From the NCBI GenBank assembly GCA_964655485.1, contig CAZZMS010000164.1, positions 1 through 9,151 on the forward strand: a DNA stretch of 9,151 nt, written 5' to 3'. The notes beneath the pieces were generated by a model. It saw only the letters and a program-made list of their open reading frames with translations, ran no database searches and was not told the origin of the DNA. Shown here piece after piece: positions 1 through 6,780 of the stretch. The DNA is from JANWYU01 sp964655485. GTDB lineage: Bacteria; Bdellovibrionota; Bdellovibrionia; Bdellovibrionales; Bdellovibrionaceae. The translations under genes and the position numbers were made by a program. Each line of letters begins with the position of its first letter. Positions within the stretch are counted from its first letter, which is position 1.

Positions 1-1
1 A

Positions 2-391
2 CAAAAAAAATCTTATGGCGTAAGCGTTACTGAGCCAGTGCAACTCATGTTTCCTCTCGCCGCCGCGTTTTGGAAACTTCATGATAAAAATGAAGACTTA
101 ACAGCTCAGTTTTTACAAACGGAGTTTGGAGCCTATAAAGCAGAAATTCAAATCATCATGTCCGCTCTGCGGAGTCTGAATCACATACCTGCAGTACACT
201 TTTTTAAAAAACGATCGAGAAAAAGAAAATTGGGCTTTCTTGAACAACCTTGGATGAGTTTGGTATGGGATTGGAATTTCAAAAACCTAGGCGAACCCGC
301 CGGTCTTGATCTCGTATCTCTTGCGGAGTGGGAGAACGAGTTTGCTCACTTGGCTAAAGATATAGAGCAACACCTAAGTTCTCGTCCCTGA
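2..391 (+). CDS. Hypothetical protein, C-terminal part (5' end outside window)
   Basis: The reading frame is open from base 2 to the TGA at 389-391, about 129 codons. A GTG at 38 and an ATG at 47 lie in frame, but neither has a Shine-Dalgarno-like sequence upstream and the frame continues without a stop to the window edge. I therefore read this as the C-terminal end of a longer gene. The product is soluble-looking, with no membrane segment. It has a very basic patch (FFKKRSRKRKLGF, in the middle), a tryptophan-rich stretch (PWMSLVWDWNF) and an acidic amphipathic C-terminus ending HLSSRP. I do not recognise the family. It converges on the che operon, so it is probably not part of that system. 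It is likely a real gene because of the uninterrupted frame and protein-like composition, but its function is unknown. Confidence 0.6.
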   Translation, partial: QKKSYGVSVTEPVQLMFPLAAAFWKLHDKNEDLTAQFLQTEFGAYKAEIQIIMSALRSLNHIPAVHFFKKRSRKRKLGFLEQPWMSLVWDWNFKNLGEPAGLDLVSLAEWENEFAHLAKDIEQHLSSRP

Positions 392-703
392 AAAATCCAT
401 TTTTACAATTTTTCCTTCCCCTGGGCTTTTTCGTTTCGACCCGGGGCACGCCATCCATAGCTCAGCTGCAAAGGGCTAAAGCCCTTGGCCATCCATGGTG
501 CAGAGGCCTCCGGGCGAAAGAAAAAGCCCCTAGGGATAACCAACAAAGAAGCACTGTTTCTCCTAGTTTTTAAATAAACTTTATCAAAATCTCGAGGATT
601 TTTTGCTACCACAGCGAGTAAAATGCAACACCGGCACACATTTGAAGGCGTCGTGAAATTATTCAGGGCCAACAACCGAGACAATCGCAATTCACAATGA
701 GCT
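392..703. other. Gene-free gap between convergent transcripts
   Basis: This 312-bp stretch separates the stop of the left-hand gene (+) from the stop of cheB (-). Its left half is dominated by the large imperfect palindrome at 419-535, listed separately. A short A/T hairpin (AAAAAT/ATTTTT, 391-404) follows the left gene's stop but has only a 2-base loop. Bases 541-703 are AT-richer and show nothing I can name. A minus-strand open frame of 95 codons (403-690) spans the palindrome; I do not accept it as a gene because its translation looks non-protein-like and it has no family resemblance. No canonical stem plus U-tract terminator was found for either strand. Confidence 0.6.
419..535. repeat. 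Large imperfect palindrome / structured intergenic element
   Basis: The two halves are near inverted copies. GGGCTTTTTC at 423-432 pairs perfectly with 520-529. TTTCG at 434-438 pairs with 515-519, CCCG at 440-443 with 511-514, and GGG at 444-446 with 508-510 through one G-U pair. CCCT at 419-422 pairs with 532-535. That gives about 26 base pairs interrupted by only small bulges. The head is branched: CTGCA (466-470) pairs with TGCAG (499-503) and encloses a hairpin AAGGGC-TAAA-GCCCTT (471-486) and a small CCA/TGG hairpin (489-498). The word GCCATCCAT occurs directly repeated at 450-458 and 488-496. Being palindromic, it folds similarly in RNA from either strand, and no run of T follows on either side. 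It could be a dispersed REP/MITE-like repeat, a bidirectional transcript-end structure or a structured RNA. The pairing is seen directly; the role is not known. Confidence 0.6.
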
Positions 704-1786
704 TTAGGCCACCTTCATCTGCAACTGCCCCATCACATGAGGACCTATATCATCGAGGTCGAGAACAAACTGAGCGGCTCCTAAAGCGATAGCAGCTGCG
801 GGCATACCAAAAACGACACAGGTTTTTTCTGACTGGGCGTAAGTGACAGCACCTGCTTGCTTCATAGCCAACAAACCCTCCGCTCCATCTTTTCCCATAC
901 CGGTCAGGACGATTCCCACCGCATTACGACCTGCGGCTTGCGCAAGGCTTTTCATCATATAATCCGCTGCTGGTCTTACACCGTGTAGCAAAGGAGCTTG
1001 GTGCAGCTTCACCTGATAATACCCCCCCACCCGCTCCACATCCATATGAAAGTTGCCCGGAGCCAGTAAAACACGACCAGGTTGAACTCGATCCCCGTTC
1101 TGGGCTTCCTTCACCTCGAAGGGAAACATTTCATTAAGATTTTTAGCAAACATTTGGGTGAAACCTGCCGGCATATGCTGTGTCACCACAATACCAGGAA
1201 TCGAGGCTGGTAAAGTGGAAAACAGTCTTTTTAACGCTTCAGTCCCCCCTGTTGAAGATGCAATCGCAATAACCTTATGTGTGGTTTGTGCTAAGGCTAC
1301 GGATGACGATTCTTTGCTTGGAACTGATGGACTTTTCGTAGGGCTGCCTAATCGTGAAAACGTGCGCTGAGCAGGAGCTAACAATCGAGCTTTAGCCACT
1401 GCCTTAACTCGTTCGACTAAGATTTTAGATAAAAGTTCCATGTTCCGAGTAACATCTGCTGATGGCTTTTCTAAAACATCAATGGCTCCCAACTCCAACG
1501 CTTTAAGGGCGTTAGCCGAACCCGCTCCCGCCACAGAGCTAAAAATCAAAACACGAGTCGGAATAAACTCCATTAATTTTTTCAAAAAGCTCAAACCATC
1601 CATCTTGGGCATTTCAATATCCAATACAATAACGTCAGGTTTTTTCTCCAACACGAGCTCCCGCGCCATCAAAGGATCAGGCGCTTGACCAATAATTTGA
1701 ATTTGAGGGTCCAACGAGAGGGCATGGGAAATGAGCTTCCGCATGACAGCGCTATCATCTACAACTAAAACTCGAATCGGTGTCAT
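704..1786 (-). CDS. cheB: CheB: chemotaxis response regulator, protein-glutamate methylesterase/glutamine deamidase
   Basis: CheB removes methyl groups from receptor glutamates (and deamidates glutamines) in the cytoplasm when phosphorylated by CheA, opposing CheR. The 360-residue protein has the normal two-domain length. The N-terminal receiver (about 3-120) shows the acidic pair D10/D11, phospho-acceptor D56 in VLDIEMP, and K107 in EKPSA. A variable Ser/Pro/Lys linker spans about 135-168. The C-terminal esterase domain (about 170-350) carries the catalytic triad expected for the family: S178 in ASSTGG, H204 in TQHMP and D300 in GMGKDG, plus the HGVRPAADYM motif near 268. All key residues are present, so it should be active. 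The ATG at 1786 follows a G-rich ribosome site that abuts the cheR stop, with 8 bp between the genes. It is the last gene of cheA-cheR-cheB and the only receiver domain in the window. Confidence 0.97.
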   Translation of the reverse strand: MTPIRVLVVDDSAVMRKLISHALSLDPQIQIIGQAPDPLMARELVLEKKPDVIVLDIEMPKMDGLSFLKKLMEFIPTRVLIFSSVAGAGSANALKALELGAIDVLEKPSADVTRNMELLSKILVERVKAVAKARLLAPAQRTFSRLGSPTKSPSVPSKESSSVALAQTTHKVIAIASSTGGTEALKRLFSTLPASIPGIVVTQHMPAGFTQMFAKNLNEMFPFEVKEAQNGDRVQPGRVLLAPGNFHMDVERVGGYYQVKLHQAPLLHGVRPAADYMMKSLAQAAGRNAVGIVLTGMGKDGAEGLLAMKQAGAVTYAQSEKTCVVFGMPAAAIALGAAQFVLDLDDIGPHVMGQLQMKVA

Positions 1787-1794
1787 TGGTCCCC

Positions 1795-2667
1795 CTAGGA
1801 TTTAGTTAATATGGATTGCCCTACGGATTTCAAACCAGATAGGGTAGCTAACCCAGACTCAGAGTGCCCCAAAAATAAATACCCACCTGTGCCCAAAACG
1901 CCTGCAAGTTCGCGTAAAACTTTTTCCACCGTGGGCCTATCGAAATAAATTAAAACATTCCGACAAAATATCACGTCAAACTGGCCGGAGAACTTGCGAT
2001 ATTCCCCAGTTACCAAATTAAATCTGCCAAACTGTACTAAATCTCGAATTTTTGAATCAACGGAGTAAACATCTCCTTCTTTTTTATTAAAAAATTTTTT
2101 CTGACGCTCTAAGCTTAAACCATGTAGCTCATGTCCTGTGTACTCACCCAGTGAAGCTTTTTCTAGAACTTCGTGATCAATATCAGTAGCGAGAATCCGC
2201 GACTTTTTACGGGAAGATTCAGGAAGGTTTTCCCACACAATCATAGCCAGGGTGTAGGGCTCCTGCCCAGTCGAACTTGCGGCACACCAAATACGTACCG
2301 GTTGGTGCGAGCGTGATTGTAACCACTTAGCAAGAAAATCGAAATGTTCTTTTTCTCGAAAAAACTCGGTCTTATTTGTAGTCAGTGCCGAAATAAAATC
2401 TTTTGTGATGACCAAATCACCTCGCTCCACGGCGGATAAAATCTGATCCAAATTCATCTGGCTGTACTTGCGAAGAAGTTTAGCCATACGATTTGACACA
2501 AGAGCCAGATTTTTAGGATTCATCGGCAGATAGATCCCGGCGAGAACGTAAATGCGATCAGCCACTCGTTTAAAATCTTTTTCCTTCACTAACACTCCGG
2601 CCTCATCACCCAAAGGAGGGATAGCTGTGACTTCTCCCGTCTTAGTGGACTTCGGTAACGCGCTCAT
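1795..2667 (-). CDS. cheR: CheR: chemotaxis protein-glutamate O-methyltransferase
   Basis: CheR uses S-adenosylmethionine to methylate glutamates of chemoreceptors, setting adaptation against CheB. The protein has 290 residues, the usual family size. An N-terminal leader of about 28 residues rich in Lys/Pro/Gly precedes the helical N-domain (about 30-95, with RVADRIYVLAGIYL). The TTNKTEFFRE motif (96-105) leads into the methyltransferase domain: the SAM-binding loop WCAASSTGQEPY (127-138, where many CheRs have STGEEPY), ATDID (160-164) for the ribose/adenine, FCRNVLIYFD (234-243), and GHSES (267-271) near the C-terminus. No tetratricopeptide or other extra domain is fused. The ATG has an AGGAGG site that overlaps the cheA stop codon, so translation is probably coupled to cheA. 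The product works with CheA and CheB from the same transcript on receptors that are not encoded here. Confidence 0.97.
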   Translation of the reverse strand: MSALPKSTKTGEVTAIPPLGDEAGVLVKEKDFKRVADRIYVLAGIYLPMNPKNLALVSNRMAKLLRKYSQMNLDQILSAVERGDLVITKDFISALTTNKTEFFREKEHFDFLAKWLQSRSHQPVRIWCAASSTGQEPYTLAMIVWENLPESSRKKSRILATDIDHEVLEKASLGEYTGHELHGLSLERQKKFFNKKEGDVYSVDSKIRDLVQFGRFNLVTGEYRKFSGQFDVIFCRNVLIYFDRPTVEKVLRELAGVLGTGGYLFLGHSESGLATLSGLKSVGQSILTKS

Positions 2668-2672
2668 GTGGG

Positions 2673-2678
2673 CCTCCT
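2673..2678 (-). promoter_or_regulatory. Ribosome binding site of cheR overlapping the cheA stop
   Basis: Read on the minus strand, AGGAGG begins with two bases of the cheA TAG stop (2677-2679) and lies 5 bases before the cheR ATG (2667). A perfect anti-16S match at the terminating position suggests termination-reinitiation coupling of CheA and CheR synthesis. Confidence 0.75.
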
Positions 2679-4494
2679 AAGCTACTGCACGTGAACTTCC
2701 CATCTCCCCATGTCCAACACTTGATAAGATATATTGGGGATCTAAGATGAAAACAGTTCTTCCATCACCTAAAATGGCTGAACCTGAAACTTCTGGGGTT
2801 TCAAAACCCAGTTGCGCAGGCTTGGCCACCACCTGAGCCTGCCCTAAAACTTGATCTACAGAAAGAGCTACTTGGTGATTGTGCCCTTCAATAATCACAA
2901 ATAAAGAGTGAGCACGATCTCTAAGCTCACTGAGGTTTTGAAACTCTCCTAGTAAGCGAGAACGCTCCGTTACCGGAATCAGACGATCCCGCACTTTCAA
3001 CATCCAGCCCCGCCCAGCCACATCAACTAAATCACCGGCTTTGGCCCTTACGATTTCACCAATCGAGTAAATGGGCAGGATATAAACCTGATCGGAAATT
3101 TTTAGAATAATGCCATCCGTAATCGCCGTACTCAAGGGTATTTTAAGTCTGAAGGTAGTTCCCTGACCCAGCTTTGAAAAGACTTCAATGTTACCACGGA
3201 TTTTTTCAATATTGCTTTTAACCACATCAAGTCCAACGCCGCGACCACTGAGATCCGTCACTTTCTCAGCAGTGGAAAAACCCGACATGAATAGGAATGA
3301 AAATACCTGTTCATCGGTGAGCTGCTCGGGTTGCACATCGCTCGTCACTAAACCTCGCTCTTTGGCTTTATTGAAGACTTTTATTCGATCAATGCCACGC
3401 CCATCATCGGTGATGTCAATAACCACATTGCCGCCAAGCTGCCTAGCACTCACCCGCAAGGTGGCCCACTCACTTTTACCAACCTCTTTCCTTTTTTCTG
3501 GCACTTCAATACCATGATCTAGGGCATTACGAATGAGATGAGTCATGGGGTCACCTAACAACTCAAACACCGTGCGTTCAACCTCGGTCTCCTCTCCCTC
3601 AACCACAAGCTGAACCTTCTTACCCAGTTGCAACGACACATCGCGCACAATGCGCTGAATTTTAATAAACATCGGTCTCAGCGGAGTCATGCGCATAGCC
3701 AATGCGCGATCATACAAATCTCGCACTAGCTTATCTAATTGATCCACAATACCCGCTAATCGACTCGAGTTTGTTTGCTGTATGGTTTCGTCGTGTAGTA
3801 ATTGGTTTTTTAACACCACAATTTCTCCCACGGCATCCAATACGGCATCGACCCGATTAACATCGAGCTTGATTACTTGCTCTTTTGCGTTACTTTTGGA
3901 TTGATTCGAAGTAGCGGTCTCCGCGGATGACTTTTTCTGACCCTTGTCAATAGAAACCACCCTTTGCTCTGGATCTGCAGTAACATCCGTAGGAACGGGC
4001 TTTACGACCTCTGAATCTCCCCCCTCAAACTGTTGGGCCGTTACCATATCAGCTGCTGCCTTTGAAGAGGCGCTCGTCTCATCGCCAGAGGATTTCTTCC
4101 CTTGAAGATCGTCTAAGGTGATTTTAATTTGTTCCGCAAGCTCATGGACATCCCATGGGGAATCAGGGCTATCCTTGAGCGACTGTACCCTTTGCCTCAA
4201 GGCGTCGCCTGCTTGCAGAAGAAGACTCACTACATTAGGAGTGATGGTTTCCGGGTAAACTCTGAGGAATGATAACAAGTCCTCCGCAATATGCGCAAAC
4301 TCCGCTAGATCCGAGAACCCTACAGCACTAGCTCCCCCCTTTATCGAGTGGGCCACACGAAAAATCTGAGCTAGAACGTCATCAGCACGGTTACCATTTT
4401 CTAGTTGGAGCATAGATTCTTCATACTGCTCCAGCAAAAATGTGCTTTCTTGCAAAAATTCACCCTGCAATTCTTTAAAAAAAGGATCGCTCAT
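2677..4494 (-). CDS. cheA: CheA: chemotaxis histidine kinase
   Basis: CheA autophosphorylates on a histidine under receptor/CheW control and passes the phosphate to CheY and CheB. The 605-residue protein reads in order: P1 Hpt domain (about 1-105) with phospho-site H49 in VAHSIKGGASAVGF; a low-complexity Ser/Lys/Gln linker (about 130-205); P3 dimerisation helices (about 206-270, beginning VIKLDVNRVDAVLD); P4 ATPase with N-box HLIRNALDHGIE (319-330), G1 DDGRGID (363-369), F-box FLFMSGFSTAE (400-410), G2 SGRGVGLDVVK (416-426) and GQGTTFRL (443-450); and P5 CheW-like domain (about 455-595). I see no clear P2 CheY/CheB-docking domain, only the linker. The ATG at 4494 has GGAGG upstream (4505-4501) with good spacing. 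First gene of cheA-cheR-cheB and divergent from prkA. No CheW or CheY gene is adjacent. Catalytic motifs are intact. Confidence 0.97.
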   Translation of the reverse strand: MSDPFFKELQGEFLQESTFLLEQYEESMLQLENGNRADDVLAQIFRVAHSIKGGASAVGFSDLAEFAHIAEDLLSFLRVYPETITPNVVSLLLQAGDALRQRVQSLKDSPDSPWDVHELAEQIKITLDDLQGKKSSGDETSASSKAAADMVTAQQFEGGDSEVVKPVPTDVTADPEQRVVSIDKGQKKSSAETATSNQSKSNAKEQVIKLDVNRVDAVLDAVGEIVVLKNQLLHDETIQQTNSSRLAGIVDQLDKLVRDLYDRALAMRMTPLRPMFIKIQRIVRDVSLQLGKKVQLVVEGEETEVERTVFELLGDPMTHLIRNALDHGIEVPEKRKEVGKSEWATLRVSARQLGGNVVIDITDDGRGIDRIKVFNKAKERGLVTSDVQPEQLTDEQVFSFLFMSGFSTAEKVTDLSGRGVGLDVVKSNIEKIRGNIEVFSKLGQGTTFRLKIPLSTAITDGIILKISDQVYILPIYSIGEIVRAKAGDLVDVAGRGWMLKVRDRLIPVTERSRLLGEFQNLSELRDRAHSLFVIIEGHNHQVALSVDQVLGQAQVVAKPAQLGFETPEVSGSAILGDGRTVFILDPQYILSSVGHGEMGSSRAVA

Positions 4495-4513
4495 AATTAT
4501 CCTCCAAACCTAT

Positions 4514-4540
4514 CTATCGACCCTGTCACAATTTCCTTAA
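4514..4540 (-). promoter_or_regulatory. Candidate sigma-28 (FliA)-like promoter for cheA-cheR-cheB
   Basis: On the minus strand TTAAGGAA (4540-4533) is followed by exactly 11 bases and then GTCGATAG (4521-4514). The flagellar sigma-28 consensus is TAAAGTTT-N11-GCCGATAA, so the -10 half matches 6 of 8 and the -35 half 4 of 8. Spacing is ideal and the predicted start (near 4507) lies just before the GGAGG of cheA, giving a very short leader. Chemotaxis genes are classic sigma-28 targets. The match is partial and could be chance. Confidence 0.35.
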
Positions 4541-4580
4541 CCGAACTGGTCTAAATGCGAGTCATAACTAAAACTCAGGG

Positions 4581-4609
4581 CTAAAGACCTTAGTCGAGTT
4601 GTTACTAAC
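4581..4609. promoter_or_regulatory. Small inverted repeats in the divergent control region
   Basis: CTAA-AGACC-TTAG (4581-4593), TTAGT-N9-ACTAA (4590-4608) and the odd-centred palindrome GTTA-C-TAAC (4601-4609) crowd into 29 bases between the two promoters. The word CTAAA also recurs at 4551, 4568 and 4581. Such symmetry is typical of a dimeric regulator's operator, but each arm is only 4-5 bases, so chance is quite possible. Confidence 0.25.
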
Positions 4610-4625
4610 GCCACCCGGAAATGTA

Positions 4626-4654
4626 AGGACAAATGAAGGATTTTTGGCTTAAAT
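4626..4654 (+). promoter_or_regulatory. Candidate sigma-70-type promoter for prkA-yeaH-spoVR
   Basis: AGGACA (4626-4631, 4 of 6 to TTGACA), a 17-base spacer and TTAAAT (4649-4654, 4 of 6 to TATAAT) would start transcription near 4661. That lies after the upstream ATG at 4655 and before the AGGGGG at 4682, so it would support translation from 4694. A second equally weak pair is TTGTTA (4599-4604) with TGTAAG (4622-4627), also 17 bases apart. Neither is strong. Control by an alternative or stress sigma factor is possible and cannot be decided here. Confidence 0.25.
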
Positions 4655-4681
4655 ATGGGTAACAAGGAGACTGATCCACCA

Positions 4682-4687
4682 AGGGGG
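4682..4687 (+). promoter_or_regulatory. Ribosome binding site that decides the prkA start
   Basis: AGGGGG lies 6 bases before the ATG at 4694. The in-frame ATG at 4655, 13 codons upstream, has only GAAGGA about 14 bases away, too far for good initiation. The extra 13 residues are polar and Pro/Gly-rich and look unlike a family N-terminus. The 4694 start is therefore preferred. Confidence 0.7.
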
Positions 4688-4693
4688 CCGGAC

Positions 4694-6775
4694 ATGAGTA
4701 CAAACGCCAGCACATTCACTGATCTTGTAAAAAAACTTGCTCAACAAAATAAAGTCTACCATCCGGCTTGGCAGGGAAGTTTTTGGGAATATCTTGAGCT
4801 CGTTAAACAAAAGCCCAAGGTTACACGAAATGCCTTCCAAAGAATGTACGATATGATTGTCTCTGCGGGTACCGAGGAATACGTTGATTTCAAAAAGCCA
4901 ATCATTCGTTACAAATTTTTTGATGATGAGCTAGGGGGCGGTAAAGATGCTGTTTTCGGGCTAGACGTCCCGATTATGAAACTCGTCAACGTACTTAAAG
5001 CGGCAGCTTTGGGCTACGGTCCAGAGAAACGTGTGATCTTACTCCATGGTCCTGTGGGTTCAGCAAAATCTACTATCTGTCGTCTTCTCAAAAAAGGGCT
5101 CGAACATTATTCTCGCACAGACGAAGGCGCTCTGTTTACTTTTGAATGGATTGATGAAAAAGGGGAGCTTGGAGATCTCTTTGGTAAAGACGTACGCGTG
5201 TATCCCTCCCCGATGCATGAAGAACCTTTGCTCCTGATCCCTGAGGAGATGAGGCCTGCCCTCGTTGATGAACTTAATCGCGGGCTATCTGGTGATTACC
5301 GAATCCACATTGAAGGTGAGCTATGCCCACCTAGCCGCCTTATTTTCCGCACTCTTATGGAGCGCTATCAAGGCGATCTGGAAAAAGTGCTCTCCCATGT
5401 CCGCGTAAAACGTCTATTTTTATCCGAAGCTGACCGCATTGGTATAGGAACCTTCCAGCCAAAAGATGAAAAAAACCAAGACAGCACGGAGCTTACAGGC
5501 GATATCAATTATCGGAAAATTGCCGAATACGGATCAGACTCTGATCCGAGAGCCTTCAATTTTGATGGGGAATTTAATGTAGCCAACAGGGGAATGATTG
5601 AGTTTGTCGAGGTGCTAAAACTCGATGTGGCTTTCTTGTATGACCTACTCGGCGCTAGCCAAGAGCACCGAGTTAAGCCCAAAAAATTCGCGCAAACTTA
5701 TATTGATGAAGTCATTATCGGTCACACTAATGAACCTGAATATCGAAGGTTACAAAATAACGAGTTCATGGAGGCTTTAAGAGATCGCACGGTGAAGATT
5801 GACATTCCGTATATCACTCGCCTGCGTGACGAGGTAAAAATTTATAAAAAGGATTTCAATGCCAAAAAAATTCGGGGAATTTCTATTGCTCCCCATACCA
5901 TTGAAATGGCAGCCATGTGGGCGATTCTAACTCGTTTAGAAAAGCCGAAAAAAGCCAATCTAACTCGTCTACAGAAGCTGAAACTATACGATGGAAAATC
6001 TCTACCCAATTTCACAGAGGACAATGTGCGAGAATTGGGAAAGGAAACAACTCGCGAGAGGCTTGAGGGAATCTCAGCACGTTATATCCAAGATAAAATT
6101 TCTAACGCGATCATTAATGCGCAACAAAGTAACCGGGGATCAGTAAATCCCTTTATGGTTCTTAACGAGCTAGCCTCGGGACTAAAACATCACTCTCTTA
6201 TTCAAGACGAGGAAGTGAAGGCCGATTATCTGGAATTGATCACGGTTGTTCGTCAAGAGTACGAAGAAATCATCAAAGCGGAAGTGCAACGAGCCATTTC
6301 TGCTGATGAAAGTGCTTTGCAACGACTTTGCGCCAACTACATTGATAACGTCAAAGCATACACACAAAAAGAAAAAGTTAAAAATCCTTTCACCGGGCTG
6401 GATGAAGAACCCGATGAGCGCTTGATGCGACAAATTGAAGAAAAAATCGACATCCCCGAATCGCGAAAAGATGACTTCCGCCGAGAAATTATGAACTACA
6501 TCGGGGCTCTCGCTTTAGAGGGTAAGAAGTTCAATTACAAAATGAATGAACGTTTACATAAGGCCCTAGAGCTTAAGTTGTTTGAGGATCAAAAAGATAG
6601 CATTAAGCTCACTTCTTTAGTGAGTTCGGTGATTGACAAGGATACACAAGAGAAAATTGATATCGTGAAAACCCGATTAATTAAAGATTTTGGCTACGAT
6701 GAAATTTCGGCCACTGATGTTTTACATTATGTGGCCAGCATCTACGCCCGAGGAGACGTTAAAAATAATGCGTAG
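4694..6775 (+). CDS. prkA: PrkA-family AAA+ serine protein kinase (YeaG-like)
   Basis: PrkA/YeaG proteins are cytoplasmic AAA+ ATPases described as serine/threonine kinases, and in Bacillus also as an ATP-dependent protease. They act in sporulation or in nutrient and stress adaptation. From the ATG at 4694 the protein has 693 residues, somewhat longer than the 630-645 of the Bacillus and E. coli proteins; the extra length appears to lie in the C-terminal half. The AAA domain holds the family's Walker A, GPVGSAKST (119-127), the hallmark FQPKDEKNQDSTELTGD (254-270), GSDSDPRAFNF (280-290), NVANRGMIEFVE (295-306) and the sensor-like HTNEPEY...NNEFMEALRDR (344-365). The PrkA C-terminal domain (about 400-690) is charged and helical. 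The TAG stop is followed directly by yeaH. First gene of prkA-yeaH-spoVR. An in-frame ATG at 4655 would add 13 residues but lacks a good ribosome site. Confidence 0.96.
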   Translation: MSTNASTFTDLVKKLAQQNKVYHPAWQGSFWEYLELVKQKPKVTRNAFQRMYDMIVSAGTEEYVDFKKPIIRYKFFDDELGGGKDAVFGLDVPIMKLVNVLKAAALGYGPEKRVILLHGPVGSAKSTICRLLKKGLEHYSRTDEGALFTFEWIDEKGELGDLFGKDVRVYPSPMHEEPLLLIPEEMRPALVDELNRGLSGDYRIHIEGELCPPSRLIFRTLMERYQGDLEKVLSHVRVKRLFLSEADRIGIGTFQPKDEKNQDSTELTGDINYRKIAEYGSDSDPRAFNFDGEFNVANRGMIEFVEVLKLDVAFLYDLLGASQEHRVKPKKFAQTYIDEVIIGHTNEPEYRRLQNNEFMEALRDRTVKIDIPYITRLRDEVKIYKKDFNAKKIRGISIAPHTIEMAAMWAILTRLEKPKKANLTRLQKLKLYDGKSLPNFTEDNVRELGKETTRERLEGISARYIQDKISNAIINAQQSNRGSVNPFMVLNELASGLKHHSLIQDEEVKADYLELITVVRQEYEEIIKAEVQRAISADESALQRLCANYIDNVKAYTQKEKVKNPFTGLDEEPDERLMRQIEEKIDIPESRKDDFRREIMNYIGALALEGKKFNYKMNERLHKALELKLFEDQKDSIKLTSLVSSVIDKDTQEKIDIVKTRLIKDFGYDEISATDVLHYVASIYARGDVKNNA

Positions 6776-6780
6776 TGAAT

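Noticed and set aside
419..447. Canonical intrinsic terminator at the left arm of the palindrome (CCCC(T)GGG...CCCGGGG)
   Set aside because: The stem has a 14-base loop and no T-run follows on either strand, so it does not meet the usual criteria.
419..535. Cyclic-di-GMP (GEMM) riboswitch in the intergenic gap, suggested by GCAAAG and GCCTCCGG-like words
   Set aside because: The words are not in the order or spacing of the GEMM consensus, and the element lies downstream of both neighbouring genes, not ahead of one.
462..554. Minus-strand mini-ORF of 30 codons (GTG start, AGGAG 5 bases upstream, hydrophobic N-terminus)
   Set aside because: The ribosome-site match is attractive, but most of the frame is palindrome sequence and no similar peptide is known to me. 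It would need evidence of translation or conservation.
403..690. Minus-strand open frame of 95 codons across the intergenic gap
   Set aside because: It runs through the large palindrome, has no recognisable domain, and its translation (short hydrophobic and Arg/Pro/Trp-rich patches) looks like read-through of a structured repeat. No convincing ribosome site precedes its start.
1022..1028. Run of seven C in cheB as a possible frameshift
   Set aside because: The CheB frame continues intact through the run with all downstream catalytic motifs in phase, so no frameshift is present.
3188..3517. Plus-strand open frame of 109 codons inside cheA
   Set aside because: It lies wholly antisense to the well-supported cheA P4 domain and has no family resemblance; a shadow frame.
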